DNA of 36,508 nt, taken from positions 1-36,508 of the forward strand of contig NZ_VFUZ01000042.1 in NCBI RefSeq assembly GCF_006658505.1, written 5' to 3'. Below are positions 1-7,713 of this stretch, piece after piece. A program made the translations under genes and the position numbers. Each line of letters starts with the position of its first letter. Position 1 is the first letter of the stretch. The notes below the pieces were generated by a model that was not told the origin of the DNA, ran no database searches, and was given only the letters and a program-made list of their open reading frames with translations. This DNA is from Mesorhizobium sp. B2-4-15. GTDB taxonomy: Bacteria > Pseudomonadota > Alphaproteobacteria > Rhizobiales > Rhizobiaceae.

Positions 1-44
1 CAGAACTCCGCACAGCTGCGGCGCTCATGTGTCGCGGCATGGAT

Positions 45-86
45 CCCAGGGTCTCCGCGACGCCGCTGCGCGGCTGCACGCCCTGG
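45..86. repeat. palindromic intergenic element in the left-edge spacer
   Basis: CCAGGG (46-51) is matched by CCCTGG (81-86), and inside them lies GCCGC-TGC-GCGGC (62-74), so the segment can fold as a two-level hairpin. The surrounding style (a GGATCC start, GC-rich centre and CGACGAAG end) resembles palindromic spacer repeats common in Mesorhizobium-type genomes. That family assignment is from memory. Apart from this element I see no supportable gene in 1-315. Confidence 0.4.
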
Positions 87-315
87 TGCGACGAAGTCGG
101 GCAACCCCGAATGCCTGCGATAATCCAGCGCCCTGCGAAGGGCCGGCCTTATTGCGCCCAAGAGTAGAACACCCCGAAAAGCCCGCAGCCGGCTATCGTC
201 TTGCGGCTGTCACGCAATCGTGCGGAAGACATGGCATAGGCTGCGGAAACCGACAGTGGATATGTCCCGCCACCTCGGCGTATCCTCCCGTGCAGCGCGA
301 CAGCAGGAGCCCATC

Positions 316-1242
316 ATGAGCACCACTCCCAAGGCATCCGAGCAGCAAGCCGCCGACAATCAGAACGACAGCGGCGGCGAATATCTCGAGGCGCCGACCA
401 CGCAGGAGGATTTGCACGGGGTTTCGGACGAGCATTTCGACACGCCCGAAGTGCCGGATTCCGAACCGGCCGGCCCAGGCGCGTCGCGGATAAAGCCGAA
501 GAAGAAGCCATCGGCGATCTCGGGCCGCAAATTCCGCAAGCGCGACCTGGTGCGCATCGACGATCTCAGGCCGAGCCTCGCCGACCGCATCCGCTCCGAC
601 CACCCGGACCTGCCCAGGGGCGCCCGCATCAGCCGCGAGGAGCTCGGCCGCTACCGCATGCGCTACATGGAGGAGCTGCTGCAGCAGGAGCACGGCGAAT
701 TCTCCGAGCTCGACCGCCAGGTGGTGGAATCGATCGCCCGGCAGGACACGATCTCCGAAAACTCGGAAGAGGAGTTCGAGGAGCACCGCTCCTTCGCCGA
801 CCGCATCTCCGACAACATGGCCGCCTTCGGCGGCAGCTGGTGGTTCCTGATCTCGTTTGCCAGCGTGCTTCTGGTGTGGATCGGCATCAACCTGTTCGAG
901 GGCATGGCCGGCGCCTTCGACCCCTATCCCTTCATCCTGCTCAACCTGCTGCTCTCCTGCATCGCCGCCATCCAGGCGCCGGTCATCATGATGAGCCAGA
1001 AGCGCCAGGAGGTGAAAGACCGCCTGCGCTCCTTCAACGACTACCGCGTCAACCTCAAGGCCGAGCTCGAAGTGCGCCATCTGCATGAAAAACTCGACTA
1101 CCTCATCTCGCGCCAATGGACGCGTCTGGCCGAAATGCAGCAGATGCAGCTCGACGCCATGCACGAGCTGGCGGGCGCCAAGAAGAAGCGGGAAGTGCGC
1201 GGCGCGAGAAGAAGGACGGTGAAGAGCGAGGTGGGGGAGTGA
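316..1242 (+). CDS. DUF1003 family membrane protein
   Basis: This 308-residue protein has a long charged, acidic N-terminal region and a C-terminal DUF1003-type domain. The domain contains two adjacent hydrophobic segments (roughly residues 178-197 and 205-225), preceded by an R-x-A/S-D-R-I-x-D stretch (FADRISDNMAAFGGSW) and followed by the typical QKRQEVKDRL and a helical, coiled-coil-like tail. The tail ends in a Lys/Arg-rich stretch. The family is found in many bacteria but its biochemical role is unknown; the topology suggests an inner-membrane protein with both ends in the cytoplasm. The start at 316 is chosen because AGGAG (304-308) sits 7 bases upstream. A longer frame opens at 220 but has no ribosome site. 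It stands alone, upstream of tRNA-Arg. Family assignment is fairly sure; function is not. Confidence 0.85.
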   Translation: MSTTPKASEQQAADNQNDSGGEYLEAPTTQEDLHGVSDEHFDTPEVPDSEPAGPGASRIKPKKKPSAISGRKFRKRDLVRIDDLRPSLADRIRSDHPDLPRGARISREELGRYRMRYMEELLQQEHGEFSELDRQVVESIARQDTISENSEEEFEEHRSFADRISDNMAAFGGSWWFLISFASVLLVWIGINLFEGMAGAFDPYPFILLNLLLSCIAAIQAPVIMMSQKRQEVKDRLRSFNDYRVNLKAELEVRHLHEKLDYLISRQWTRLAEMQQMQLDAMHELAGAKKKREVRGARRRTVKSEVGE

Positions 1243-1509
1243 CGCCTACGAAGTTTGGGTTCCTCGCCTTATGAAATGGGGTCCGAAGGACGAGCGAGAC
1301 CCGTGGCCGCCCGGCAAGGTGGCTCGGCGAAGCCGAGACGGAGAGGGGAAGCGCCATGTCCGGTAAGCCAGCACCAGCGAGAGGACCAACCCGCCTCCAT
1401 CACAGCGCACCCACAATCCCCAATTGCCCGTTGAAGCCCGCGCCCGCTTCCGCTAAGAAGCCGTGACTTGCCGGTTCACCGGCTGGTTCGTTTTCCGCAT
1501 AACCGGAAA
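1243..1509. other. spacer between the DUF1003 gene and tRNA-Arg
   Basis: No gene is visible. It contains a small perfect hairpin, CTCGGC-GAA-GCCGAG (1323-1337), without a U-tract, and must hold the tRNA promoter in its distal part, although I cannot point to clear -35/-10 boxes. Confidence 0.4.
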
Positions 1510-1586
<77 letters not shown>

Positions 1587-1628
1587 GTTCAAGCCAATCC
1601 CTCTGGTTCCTCCATTGCCCCGAGATAT

Positions 1629-2648
1629 TTACGTCCTCTCCGCTCCTATAGCATCCTCATCCAATTCCTCAGCCTCGGCACCCGAGACAAAGAAATGATG
1701 CCGAGAATTCTTTGAGAGGTAGCTCTGCAATCCAACCCGAGCTTCTGCGATCTTTGTATAATATTCACGGAAGGGCTGTGATACTGAAGCCGCACGCGTC
1801 GCGCTGGGCGCCATGGGAATTGAAATCTCAAGATACCTTTTGCCGACGTCTTCCCGATTAGTCTGCATAAACACCACACGCTTCCACTGATCACGGACGG
1901 TCTTCAACGTCATTGCCCAGAGCAGGTAAAAATTGTCGAAATCCGCCTTCGGGCCTGGACGCAGAATGATGACCTCTTTGGTGGTCATGACCTGCTCTTG
2001 TCCGGGCATTAACACGCAGAAATCGCCGATATTCTTAGATGTTCGTTCAGGGCAGATTAGGTCGAAAGGCCGTAATCCGGACGACGTGCCGCGCCAGAAG
2101 GCCTCGGCTACCGCACGGGGAACGCGGTTAGTGGGATTAATGTTCACGTGACCAGCACGGAGATCAGACACCTTTATGTAAGGAACCTCTCCGATTCTTT
2201 GCTCTTGTGAGGGCGACCCGTGTCCATTGCGTATCGTGATAAGACCGCTGTCTTGGAGCTCGCCCAAGGTGGCAGCGCTGAATCCGACGAATTCCTTGTC
2301 TGAAGCCAATATTGTCCGGAAATGGTCATCAAACCGATGATCGTAATAGACTGGCACGGCGCAACTCAGCGTGACCTTCTCTATAGGAACGAAGTTGAGC
2401 GTATCTGGTAATCCGGCGTTGGTTTTAGGGACGGCCGTAAGCTTCGCTAGCGCCTGCATGTCCTCAAGAAGGCGATCGTTGATAGAATCGACCATTACGC
2501 CTGTGTCAGTATCTTCAATCTGAACCCGCCGCCCCGTTTCAAGATCAATCTTCTTAAGGAGCCGCCCTCCCTTTGTTAGCCCGCAGGTTGGTGCTGTCGA
2601 GACCATGACGAAATCGTCCGAGAACCATTTTGGTTTGTGAACGGCCAT
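1629..2648 (-). CDS. HsdS/BcgI-B-like specificity subunit of an R-M system
   Basis: A 339-residue protein. Its central part (EVPYIKVSDLRAGHVNINPTNRVP, about residues 165-188, then a segment ending in ...LLWAMTLKTVRDQWKRV and LEISIPMAPS) has the layout of a type I target-recognition domain: a variable recognition part followed by a conserved helix-and-return segment. Only one such unit is visible, so this is a half-size S protein, close to the 341 residues I recall for BcgI subunit B. It would provide DNA sequence recognition for the partner methylase/nuclease. The ATG at 2648 is 3 bases past the partner's stop, and the AAGGAG that ends the partner gene is its ribosome site, so the two are translated together. 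The N-terminal ~130 residues are not assigned. The stop lies 42 bases from the tRNA-Arg end. Role inferred; half-S identity moderately sure. Confidence 0.7.
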   Translation of the reverse strand: MAVHKPKWFSDDFVMVSTAPTCGLTKGGRLLKKIDLETGRRVQIEDTDTGVMVDSINDRLLEDMQALAKLTAVPKTNAGLPDTLNFVPIEKVTLSCAVPVYYDHRFDDHFRTILASDKEFVGFSAATLGELQDSGLITIRNGHGSPSQEQRIGEVPYIKVSDLRAGHVNINPTNRVPRAVAEAFWRGTSSGLRPFDLICPERTSKNIGDFCVLMPGQEQVMTTKEVIILRPGPKADFDNFYLLWAMTLKTVRDQWKRVVFMQTNREDVGKRYLEISIPMAPSATRAASVSQPFREYYTKIAEARVGLQSYLSKNSRHHFFVSGAEAEELDEDAIGAERT

Positions 2649-2651
2649 AAA

Positions 2652-4328
2652 TTACTCCTTGCCCGTCTGCTTTTCGGTCAGCGCCAGCTTCTCAAAGATG
2701 TAGAAGTTTGTTTTGGCGCGACAAAATTCTTCGAAAGCTTCCATCGGAACGTTCATCATGCCACGCAGCTTCAATTTGCCTTCCATCCATCCTGGCAGCC
2801 AGCGATACTTCTTGCTGAAGAAATAAGTCTCTGGAAGGATAATGCCGATCCGTCCGCCTGGAACTAGAAGGCGATAGCAAAGCTCAAGATAGACCAGGCC
2901 GATCTCAAGGTCAGCGTAGTGGGTCAGCCCCTTCATTGCTGCTGCATTGGCAATGGTATATCCGCCTAATTTGCAGTCTGCCGCCTTTACTTTCAGATTC
3001 TCCCCGAAGGGTGGGTTTGTGACGACGACAGTAAACTGTTCGTGGACAAAGGGCGCGGCATCCTTACCGAGCTCATCACGAAGCTTCGTATATTTGGTCG
3101 CCCATTCGTTAGCCCGGATCGAGTCTCCGAGAAGTGCGTGAGTTGACCCGTCCCGCATGGCAACCATCATCGCGCGAGTAAGTTTGATGCCAATGTCGTC
3201 TTTGTCGACTCCGTAAAGATTGTCATTCGCCCATTTGATAAGATTCCATGACTCCTCAGGCTTTGGGAATTCTTTTGCTGCAACCTGACGGAGTGCCTCG
3301 ATCAGGAAACCGCCAGTACCACAGGCGGGATCAATCACTTTGTCCGAGGAGGTGATATCGAGCGCCAAGATGGCTGGTCGCACGACTCGCAGAGGTGTCA
3401 GGTATTGTCCTTCGCCACTCTTCAGCGCTGACGTCCTGAAAATTTGGAATGCTTTGGCGAGAAGATCGATCTCATCACCTAGAATGCGATACGGCCACAA
3501 CTCTGAGACAACGGCGTAGATTGTGCTGTCACTGAGCAAAAGGACATCGCGATCATGCGCCAGAAAAATACGCGTACGCTGACGCGTGAAGTAGTCCTTA
3601 AACAGCTCCCGAATCTTTCCGACCGTTCGCGAAATCCTGTCCGCTTCCGCACCATAAAGTCGAAAATCCACCGGATCAGCCCGGCGAGCGGAGCGGCTGA
3701 ACACGGCATCGCTTTCTAGTTTGACAAGCATCACATGCAGCAGCTCACGGAGCTGGTCTTCGCGGCGGGTGACGATGGGATCGGCGATGACGACCGTGGC
3801 AACGATACGTCGCAGGACTGCGGACAGTTCGGCCTCGTTCGGTACCTTTAGCGTTTCCCAAGTCGGCGGCTCGGCCGGAGCTTGGGTCAGGTCGTCGCTA
3901 GGTTGGGGAAGGCGTGCCCCTTCGATCTCAATCCAATCCGAAAAGTGACATTTATAGATCGCAAGTGTCTGACTCCCGTTCGTCCAGAAGCCCATTTTCA
4001 CCATAGGTTCGCTGCTCAGGTAACGGATGAGCTGCGCCTTCCCTGCGTTAATATCCGGAGCCTTGAACTCGAAAATGATCTGAAGAGCATGTGCTTCGCC
4101 GCTTGAGTCAGCAAACGCTACGAGATCTGCGCTGCCGCAGACTTCATACTTTTGGCCGCGTTCGCGTTTCGTTAAGTCATGAGGAGCGCGGGGTACAGGC
4201 CATTCAGGCTTCCATCGCAATTGACCCTCTTGCCAGCCCAATCGGATAAGTTCCTTGATTGTGATCTGGCGAACTGATTCCTCCGGTTTGAGGGTTGCAT
4301 CCGTCTTTGGTTCGATAGCGTTATCCAC
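2652..4328 (-). CDS. N6-adenine DNA methylase fused to HsdR-N-like nuclease domain (type IIB/BcgI-A-like)
   Basis: A 558-residue protein. The N-terminal ~130 residues look like a PD-(D/E)xK nuclease of the HsdR N-terminal type: conserved E near 17, SADL with D68, E87-F-K89, and Q99-x3-Y103. A helical middle leads to a type I M-like adenine methylase with GQYLTP (307-312), SAM-binding DPACGTGGF (333-341) and catalytic NPPF (438-441), ending in LPETYFF...TNFYIFEK. Nuclease and methylase in one chain plus a separate half-size S subunit matches the BcgI (type IIB) design, though at 558 residues it is shorter than the ~637 I recall for BcgI A. The GTG start at 4328 has GAGGAG about 10 bases upstream. 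All nuclease-type residues appear present, so cleavage is plausible. An alternative is a modification-only or phage-defence enzyme. The base composition is foreign to the window. Confidence 0.8.
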   Translation of the reverse strand: MDNAIEPKTDATLKPEESVRQITIKELIRLGWQEGQLRWKPEWPVPRAPHDLTKRERGQKYEVCGSADLVAFADSSGEAHALQIIFEFKAPDINAGKAQLIRYLSSEPMVKMGFWTNGSQTLAIYKCHFSDWIEIEGARLPQPSDDLTQAPAEPPTWETLKVPNEAELSAVLRRIVATVVIADPIVTRREDQLRELLHVMLVKLESDAVFSRSARRADPVDFRLYGAEADRISRTVGKIRELFKDYFTRQRTRIFLAHDRDVLLLSDSTIYAVVSELWPYRILGDEIDLLAKAFQIFRTSALKSGEGQYLTPLRVVRPAILALDITSSDKVIDPACGTGGFLIEALRQVAAKEFPKPEESWNLIKWANDNLYGVDKDDIGIKLTRAMMVAMRDGSTHALLGDSIRANEWATKYTKLRDELGKDAAPFVHEQFTVVVTNPPFGENLKVKAADCKLGGYTIANAAAMKGLTHYADLEIGLVYLELCYRLLVPGGRIGIILPETYFFSKKYRWLPGWMEGKLKLRGMMNVPMEAFEEFCRAKTNFYIFEKLALTEKQTGKE

Positions 4329-4499
4329 GATGGGCAGCTCCTCTTCGAATCAAAGCCTTCTAGCTCAAGGCTTCGGAAACGAGCTACTCTTTTTTGACGC
4401 GTTTGCCTTTTTTGTTTTAAATCAGGAGCGGACTGTTAGGGGGCAATTGACTGGTCATCCGATAACCATCGCCATGAGGGAAGCGGCAAGAGAACTAAT

Positions 4500-4525
4500 A
4501 GCGCTGTCTTGCCAGCGCTGTTTTT
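4500..4525 (+). terminator. terminator-like hairpin between KAP remnant and R-M gene
   Basis: AGCGCTG (4500-4506) pairs perfectly with CAGCGCT (4513-4519) around a 6-base loop, and G plus TTTTT follow on the plus strand (4520-4525). On the minus strand, the direction of the surrounding genes, the hairpin lacks a U-tract, so there it may only slow transcription. It lies 12 bases beyond the stop of the KAP remnant. The rest of 4329-4499 shows nothing recognisable. Confidence 0.45.
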
Positions 4526-4536
4526 CAGCGCAGTTC

Positions 4537-4835
4537 TCAGTTTGTCTTCTTCGTTTTTCCCAACGCCTTCAGCACCGATGCCACGTCGGTGTGGTCGTCT
4601 CGCCAAGCGTCAACCTTAGCCACCTTATAGCCATCCGAAGCGAGTTCCGCTGCCATCCCCGACAGGAAGTACGTCTTGCCTGCGCCCAGGGGGCATTGAC
4701 ATTTATCGACGTGCCTCTCTCAACCGCGATCGCATTTCGCTGTAACAGGTATTTGCTTAGAAACTTCGCGTCCTCTTGCCGATTGAGATGATCGCCGAAC
4801 CAGATCCTCGCAGCGCCGCCATTATCCACGTTCAT
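4537..4835 (-). pseudogene. frameshifted, truncated KAP-family P-loop ATPase
   Basis: Starting at ATG 4835, the frame reads to ...SINVNAPW. The expected Walker A, GAGKT followed by YFLSGMAAELA...KVDAWRDD, continues in another frame. Restoring one G in the G-run at 4685-4687 joins the two pieces into NAPWGAGKT. This, with the later D-A-W-R-D-D, is typical of KAP-family NTPases (PWGSGKT...vxxfxxWr). The joined product would still stop at TGA 4537-4539 after about 100 residues, against several hundred in the family, so it has lost its C-terminal part as well. KAP ATPases occur in prokaryotic defence and in membrane-associated roles. The start overlaps the preceding small gene's stop as ATGA, showing past translational coupling. 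A sequencing error could explain the shift but not the truncation. Confidence 0.7.
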
Positions 4836-5125
4836 CTCTTTTTCAGTTCGCCCCATTCGGATTGCCATTTTACGCCGCCGTCCAGTCGTACATAAATTGT
4901 GGTCGTCTTAACGATTAGCGCTTGCTCCTTTGCCACTTCCAGTGCGTCAGGCATCTTGAGTTGTAGCTGCGTCGACAGTGCGTCTGCATCAAGCTGAATT
5001 TGGTATGGCCCCTTGCGATGCACGTCGAAGATCGGCCATCCGTAGGCACCAGGATAGCCGACCAACAAAACGCTGTTTTGCTCCAGCCCAAAGGCGGCAT
5101 CGGCTTCTATAAGGGTCAACTGCAT
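4832..5125 (-). CDS. hypothetical 97-residue protein coupled to the KAP remnant
   Basis: I do not recognise this protein. It is 97 residues long with no signal peptide or membrane segment, rich in alternating hydrophobic and polar residues that suggest beta structure (LVGYPGAYGWPIFDVHRKG), and ends in the basic GELKKR. The ATG at 5125 is preferred because GGGAG lies 8 bases upstream; a TTG at 5128 is also in frame. Its stop overlaps the KAP start in ATGA, so it was the first gene of a two-gene unit whose second gene is now broken. It might be a partner or regulator of the ATPase, but this is only from position. Its composition matches the AT-richer island. Confidence 0.55.
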   Translation of the reverse strand: MQLTLIEADAAFGLEQNSVLLVGYPGAYGWPIFDVHRKGPYQIQLDADALSTQLQLKMPDALEVAKEQALIVKTTTIYVRLDGGVKWQSEWGELKKR

Positions 5126-5196
5126 CAAATTCTCCCAAACATTCAGGCATGGCAGACTATCGGCACAGCATCTCGCACGCCACCTCGTCGCTGCCC

Positions 5197-5799
5197 CTAC
5201 GACGAAGGAACCCTTGGCTCCTCCACCAGATAAAACCGGTCCTTCGGCGAAAAGTCCGTCACCAGGAATGAAAACGAGGCTGTCTCCAGCGGGTCGACCT
5301 TGCCTTTGCGGAACAGCAGCCTGTCATAGGGCTCGAAGTCGCGTTTGAATTCGGCGAAGCTGTCGGATTTGATCATTTTGTCCTCGCGCTGCGCCTGGTC
5401 GAACGATAGCCCGTCGCCATAGTCGCTCGGCCGGTTCATGATCGACTGCAGCTCGAATTCGAATTCGATCCAGGCGTCGCCGCTGTTGTTGAGGGCGACG
5501 ATCTTCAGCGGCAGGAAGCCGGTCGCGTAATTGCCCGCCGTTCCGAACGGCTGGATCGGCATGGCGGCCCGTATGGTCAGCGTCACCGGGTCCGCGGTCT
5601 CCAGTTCCTCGGTGACCACGATCGGGTCGGTGCGCGTTCCGGCGCCTGTGGCCGAAAGGATCCTGAAGCCGCCGAGTTCGTCCGAGAAGGAGTAAGCGCC
5701 CGCCTGGAAGAGTTTGGTCCCGTCGGCTTCGGCGCGCGGGCAGTCCGCGGCCAGCAAAGCCGCACACACCTGCACACAGCGCAAGCCTCGACCCATCAT
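5197..5799 (-). CDS. hypothetical secreted protein
   Basis: A 200-residue protein with an N-terminal hydrophobic stretch (CVQVCAALLAADCPRAEA) that looks like a signal peptide with cleavage near residue 25. The mature part is beta-rich, with no cysteines apparent. Phrases such as IVALNNSGDAWIEFEFELQS, RLLFRKGKVDPLE and FSFLVTDFSPKDRFYLVEEP suggest a periplasmic Ig-like or jelly-roll fold, but no family is recognised. Start: two consecutive ATGs at 5799 and 5796, with only a weak ribosome site for either. GC content and codon use return here to the chromosomal style, so it lies outside the island. It is monocistronic, and the function is unknown. Confidence 0.7.
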   Translation of the reverse strand: MMGRGLRCVQVCAALLAADCPRAEADGTKLFQAGAYSFSDELGGFRILSATGAGTRTDPIVVTEELETADPVTLTIRAAMPIQPFGTAGNYATGFLPLKIVALNNSGDAWIEFEFELQSIMNRPSDYGDGLSFDQAQREDKMIKSDSFAEFKRDFEPYDRLLFRKGKVDPLETASFSFLVTDFSPKDRFYLVEEPRVPSS

Positions 5800-6012
5800 G
5801 GCTCAAGTATGGACGACAATTGCCCGGCCGCCTACTGGCAACGGACGGCATGATGGTGACCGCGATCGATGGGGTTCGCCCACAGGGTGGCCGCAGGCAA
5901 GGGCGCTGCCGCAAGAGGGTGATCTGGGTTTTCGGATCTGCCGGCGGACCGACGGAATACACCCTCGCGACCCGCTGGCGGACAAGGCGCTGTGTCAGCC
6001 CGTCGCCTCGCC

Positions 6013-7110
6013 TCAGCCTGCCGCCATCGCCCGCACGCTCTCGCGTTCCACCAGCGGGCATTCCAGCTTGGTGATCGGATACCGCCCCTGTCCCGTCACC
6101 ACCGGCGCCTCGAGCTGTTCGATCGCCCATTGGCCCATCGCCATGTGTGGCAGGATCGAGGTGGTCAGCGGCGGGAACAGGTGCCGGGCGATTTCCTCGT
6201 CATCGTAGCCGACGACGGAAATATCCTGGGGGATGTGCAGGCCGGCTTCCTTCAGCGCTTCGTAGCAGCCGATCGCCGTGCGGTCGTTCTGGCAGAAGAT
6301 GGCGGTCGGGCGGTCTTTCAGCGCCAGCAGCTTCACCGTCGCGGCATAGCCCGCGCTGGCCGACCAGTCGCCCTCCACCACCAGTTCCGGGTCGAACGGG
6401 ATGTCGGCCGTGGCGAGCGCGCGGCGGTAGCCTTTCAGCCGGTCCTGTGCGGCCTGCATCCACGGCTCGCCGGTGATGGTGGCGATGCGGCGGTGGCCGT
6501 GGCTGATCAGGTGACGGGTCGAACTCTGGCCGCCGGCGATCTCGGAGGGCACCACGGCGGGGAAGGCATAGTCCGACGTGTAGCAGTTGAGCAGGATCAC
6601 CGGAATGTCGAGGCTGTAGAGGAAATCGGGCGCCGTGATCTCGCGGGTGAAGATGGTCATGTAGATCAGCGCCGAAATGCCCCGCCGGGTCAGCGCCTGT
6701 ATGGCGCGCGGCTCCATCACGGCGTCGCCCATGGTCTGCGCCACCAGCAGTACGTTGCCGGCGTTCCACGACGCCTGGCGCGCGCCCTCGATGGCCACCA
6801 CCGCCTCCGGGCTGGTGGCGAGCTGGTCGACGGCAAAGCCGATCACTCCGTCAAGCCCCTCAAAGGCCGCAATCGGCGTCTTCAGTGCGGAGAAGGCCGG
6901 CGCGCTGTAGCCCAGCGCCCGGGCGGCCTCGATCACCCGTTCGCGCGTCTGCCGCGACAGCCGAATCCCTGGCGAATTGTTGAGCACGAAGGAGACGGTC
7001 GCCTGCGAGCAGCCGGCGGCCCTGGCGATGTCGGTCATGGTGACCCGGCCCTTGGGTTTTGCCGGCGCCTTGCGGCGCCTCGCCGTCTCCCGATCCGTCG
7101 TTTCGCTCAT
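6013..7110 (-). CDS. LacI-family transcriptional regulator
   Basis: A 365-residue regulator. The LacI-type helix-turn-helix is at residues 24-45 (TMTDIARAAGCSQATVSFVLNN), with the hinge helix near SRQTRERVIEAARALGY. The effector domain is a periplasmic-binding-protein fold (GVIGFAVDQLATSP..., GHRRIATITGEP, PTAIFCQNDRTAIG, ISVVGYDDEEIARHLFPPLTTS). A basic tail of about 20 residues precedes the HTH, somewhat longer than usual. It is divergent from the sugar ABC operon starting at 7714, so it most likely represses that operon and responds to the imported sugar or a derivative. The spacer 5800-6012 behind it shows nothing recognisable. Family assignment is certain; the effector is unknown. Confidence 0.92.
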   Translation of the reverse strand: MSETTDRETARRRKAPAKPKGRVTMTDIARAAGCSQATVSFVLNNSPGIRLSRQTRERVIEAARALGYSAPAFSALKTPIAAFEGLDGVIGFAVDQLATSPEAVVAIEGARQASWNAGNVLLVAQTMGDAVMEPRAIQALTRRGISALIYMTIFTREITAPDFLYSLDIPVILLNCYTSDYAFPAVVPSEIAGGQSSTRHLISHGHRRIATITGEPWMQAAQDRLKGYRRALATADIPFDPELVVEGDWSASAGYAATVKLLALKDRPTAIFCQNDRTAIGCYEALKEAGLHIPQDISVVGYDDEEIARHLFPPLTTSILPHMAMGQWAIEQLEAPVVTGQGRYPITKLECPLVERESVRAMAAG

Positions 7111-7497
7111 TGCATTCTGTCCCCGATCCCTGGTCCTGTCTAGCGGCAGCCTGCCGGGCCGACAAGATAGCGCGGTGGTATCGATTTATAGAAGCTGCCC
7201 CATGATTTATATCTATTAGTTGCCTTGCAGTCCATTGCTCATGCGGCTCCGTGCATCAGGAAAGGCAGGGCTGCGCGGCCTTAAACACTGCACGGCTAAG
7301 GCATCGGCCCGCCGGCGCATCGACGCGGACGCGCGGTGACCGGTCTGGACAGGGGTGAAGACTAATACTGTTTACTAATACAAAAATGCGCTGTAACGTC
7401 AATCCGTCGCATCCGGGCTCATTGTTCCGGGGGTGACGGAAAGCGAGCGTGACTGGCCCGATGGCGAGCGGACTTGGACTCCGCGAGATCTTTCTCG

Positions 7498-7512
7498 GAC
7501 ATATGATATGTC
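7498..7512. promoter_or_regulatory. perfect palindrome, candidate operator
   Basis: GACATAT-G-ATATGTC is a perfect 7+1+7 inverted repeat. A second shorter palindrome, TGTCAGACA (7509-7517), overlaps its right arm. Symmetry and position in the divergent spacer fit a regulator-binding site. Most LacI-family operators have a central CpG, which this lacks, so it could belong to another regulator such as a GntR-type protein. Confidence 0.4.
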
Positions 7513-7633
7513 AGACAAATCGGACTATTTACGAACGAAGGATGAGTCTCTAAAGTCCCTGGCCGTGGCTGGAGCGACGCCATTCTTTCGGTGCCGGGAA
7601 CCCCTGAGGAGGAGGGGCGTCCAAGCCTCAAAA

Positions 7634-7672
7634 GGCAAATTCAGGTGAGCAAGGCAAATTTGCAGTGAGCAA
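7634..7672. repeat. imperfect tandem duplication upstream of the binding-protein gene
   Basis: A 19-base unit GGCAAATTCAGGTGAGCAA (7634-7652) is followed directly by the 20-base GGCAAATTTGCAGTGAGCAA (7653-7672). The copies differ by small changes in the middle. They end 41 bases before the ATG at 7714, that is, in the mRNA leader if transcription starts upstream. Confidence 0.6.
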
Positions 7673-7713
7673 GACCGGTCGGCCGATGGCTGGACCAAAA
7701 CGGGAGGTTGAAC

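Larger units (their letters stand above)
1587..5190. mobile_element. putative tRNA-Arg-adjacent genomic island with defence genes (degenerate)
   Basis: The block directly downstream of the tRNA-Arg gene differs from its surroundings. Base composition is visibly more AT-rich, codon use is less GC-biased at third positions, and all four genes lie on the minus strand: an R-M fusion, its specificity subunit, a broken KAP ATPase gene and an unknown small gene. Such cargo is typical of defence islands. No integrase and no convincing att direct repeat are seen, so the element is either a remnant or was acquired by recombination. The right boundary lies between the small gene (5125) and the secreted-protein gene (5197); both limits are approximate. 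Confidence 0.5.
7111..7713. promoter_or_regulatory. long divergent regulatory region between lacI-type gene and ABC operon
   Basis: About 600 bases without a supportable gene. It holds an AT-rich patch with the direct repeat ACTAATAC (7361-7368 and 7374-7381, 13 bp apart), a perfect palindrome at 7498-7512, a near-tandem repeat at 7634-7672 and the ABC operon's ribosome site GGGAGG (7702-7707). An AT-rich stretch at about 7185-7220 probably contains the promoter of the LacI-type gene. The size suggests more than one promoter or a long 5' leader for the ABC operon. Confidence 0.5.

Noticed and set aside
193..1164. Long open frames on the strand opposite the DUF1003 gene and, likewise, opposite the ABC and LacI genes (for example 7525-8796, 8789-10285, 10287-11393)
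   Set aside because: They are antisense shadows of GC-rich genes with low-complexity His/Arg/Asp/Gly-rich translations, no ribosome sites and no family resemblance.
5800..6012. Small frames in the spacer between the secreted-protein gene and the LacI-type gene
   Set aside because: Translations are low-complexity and overlap on several frames, without ribosome site.
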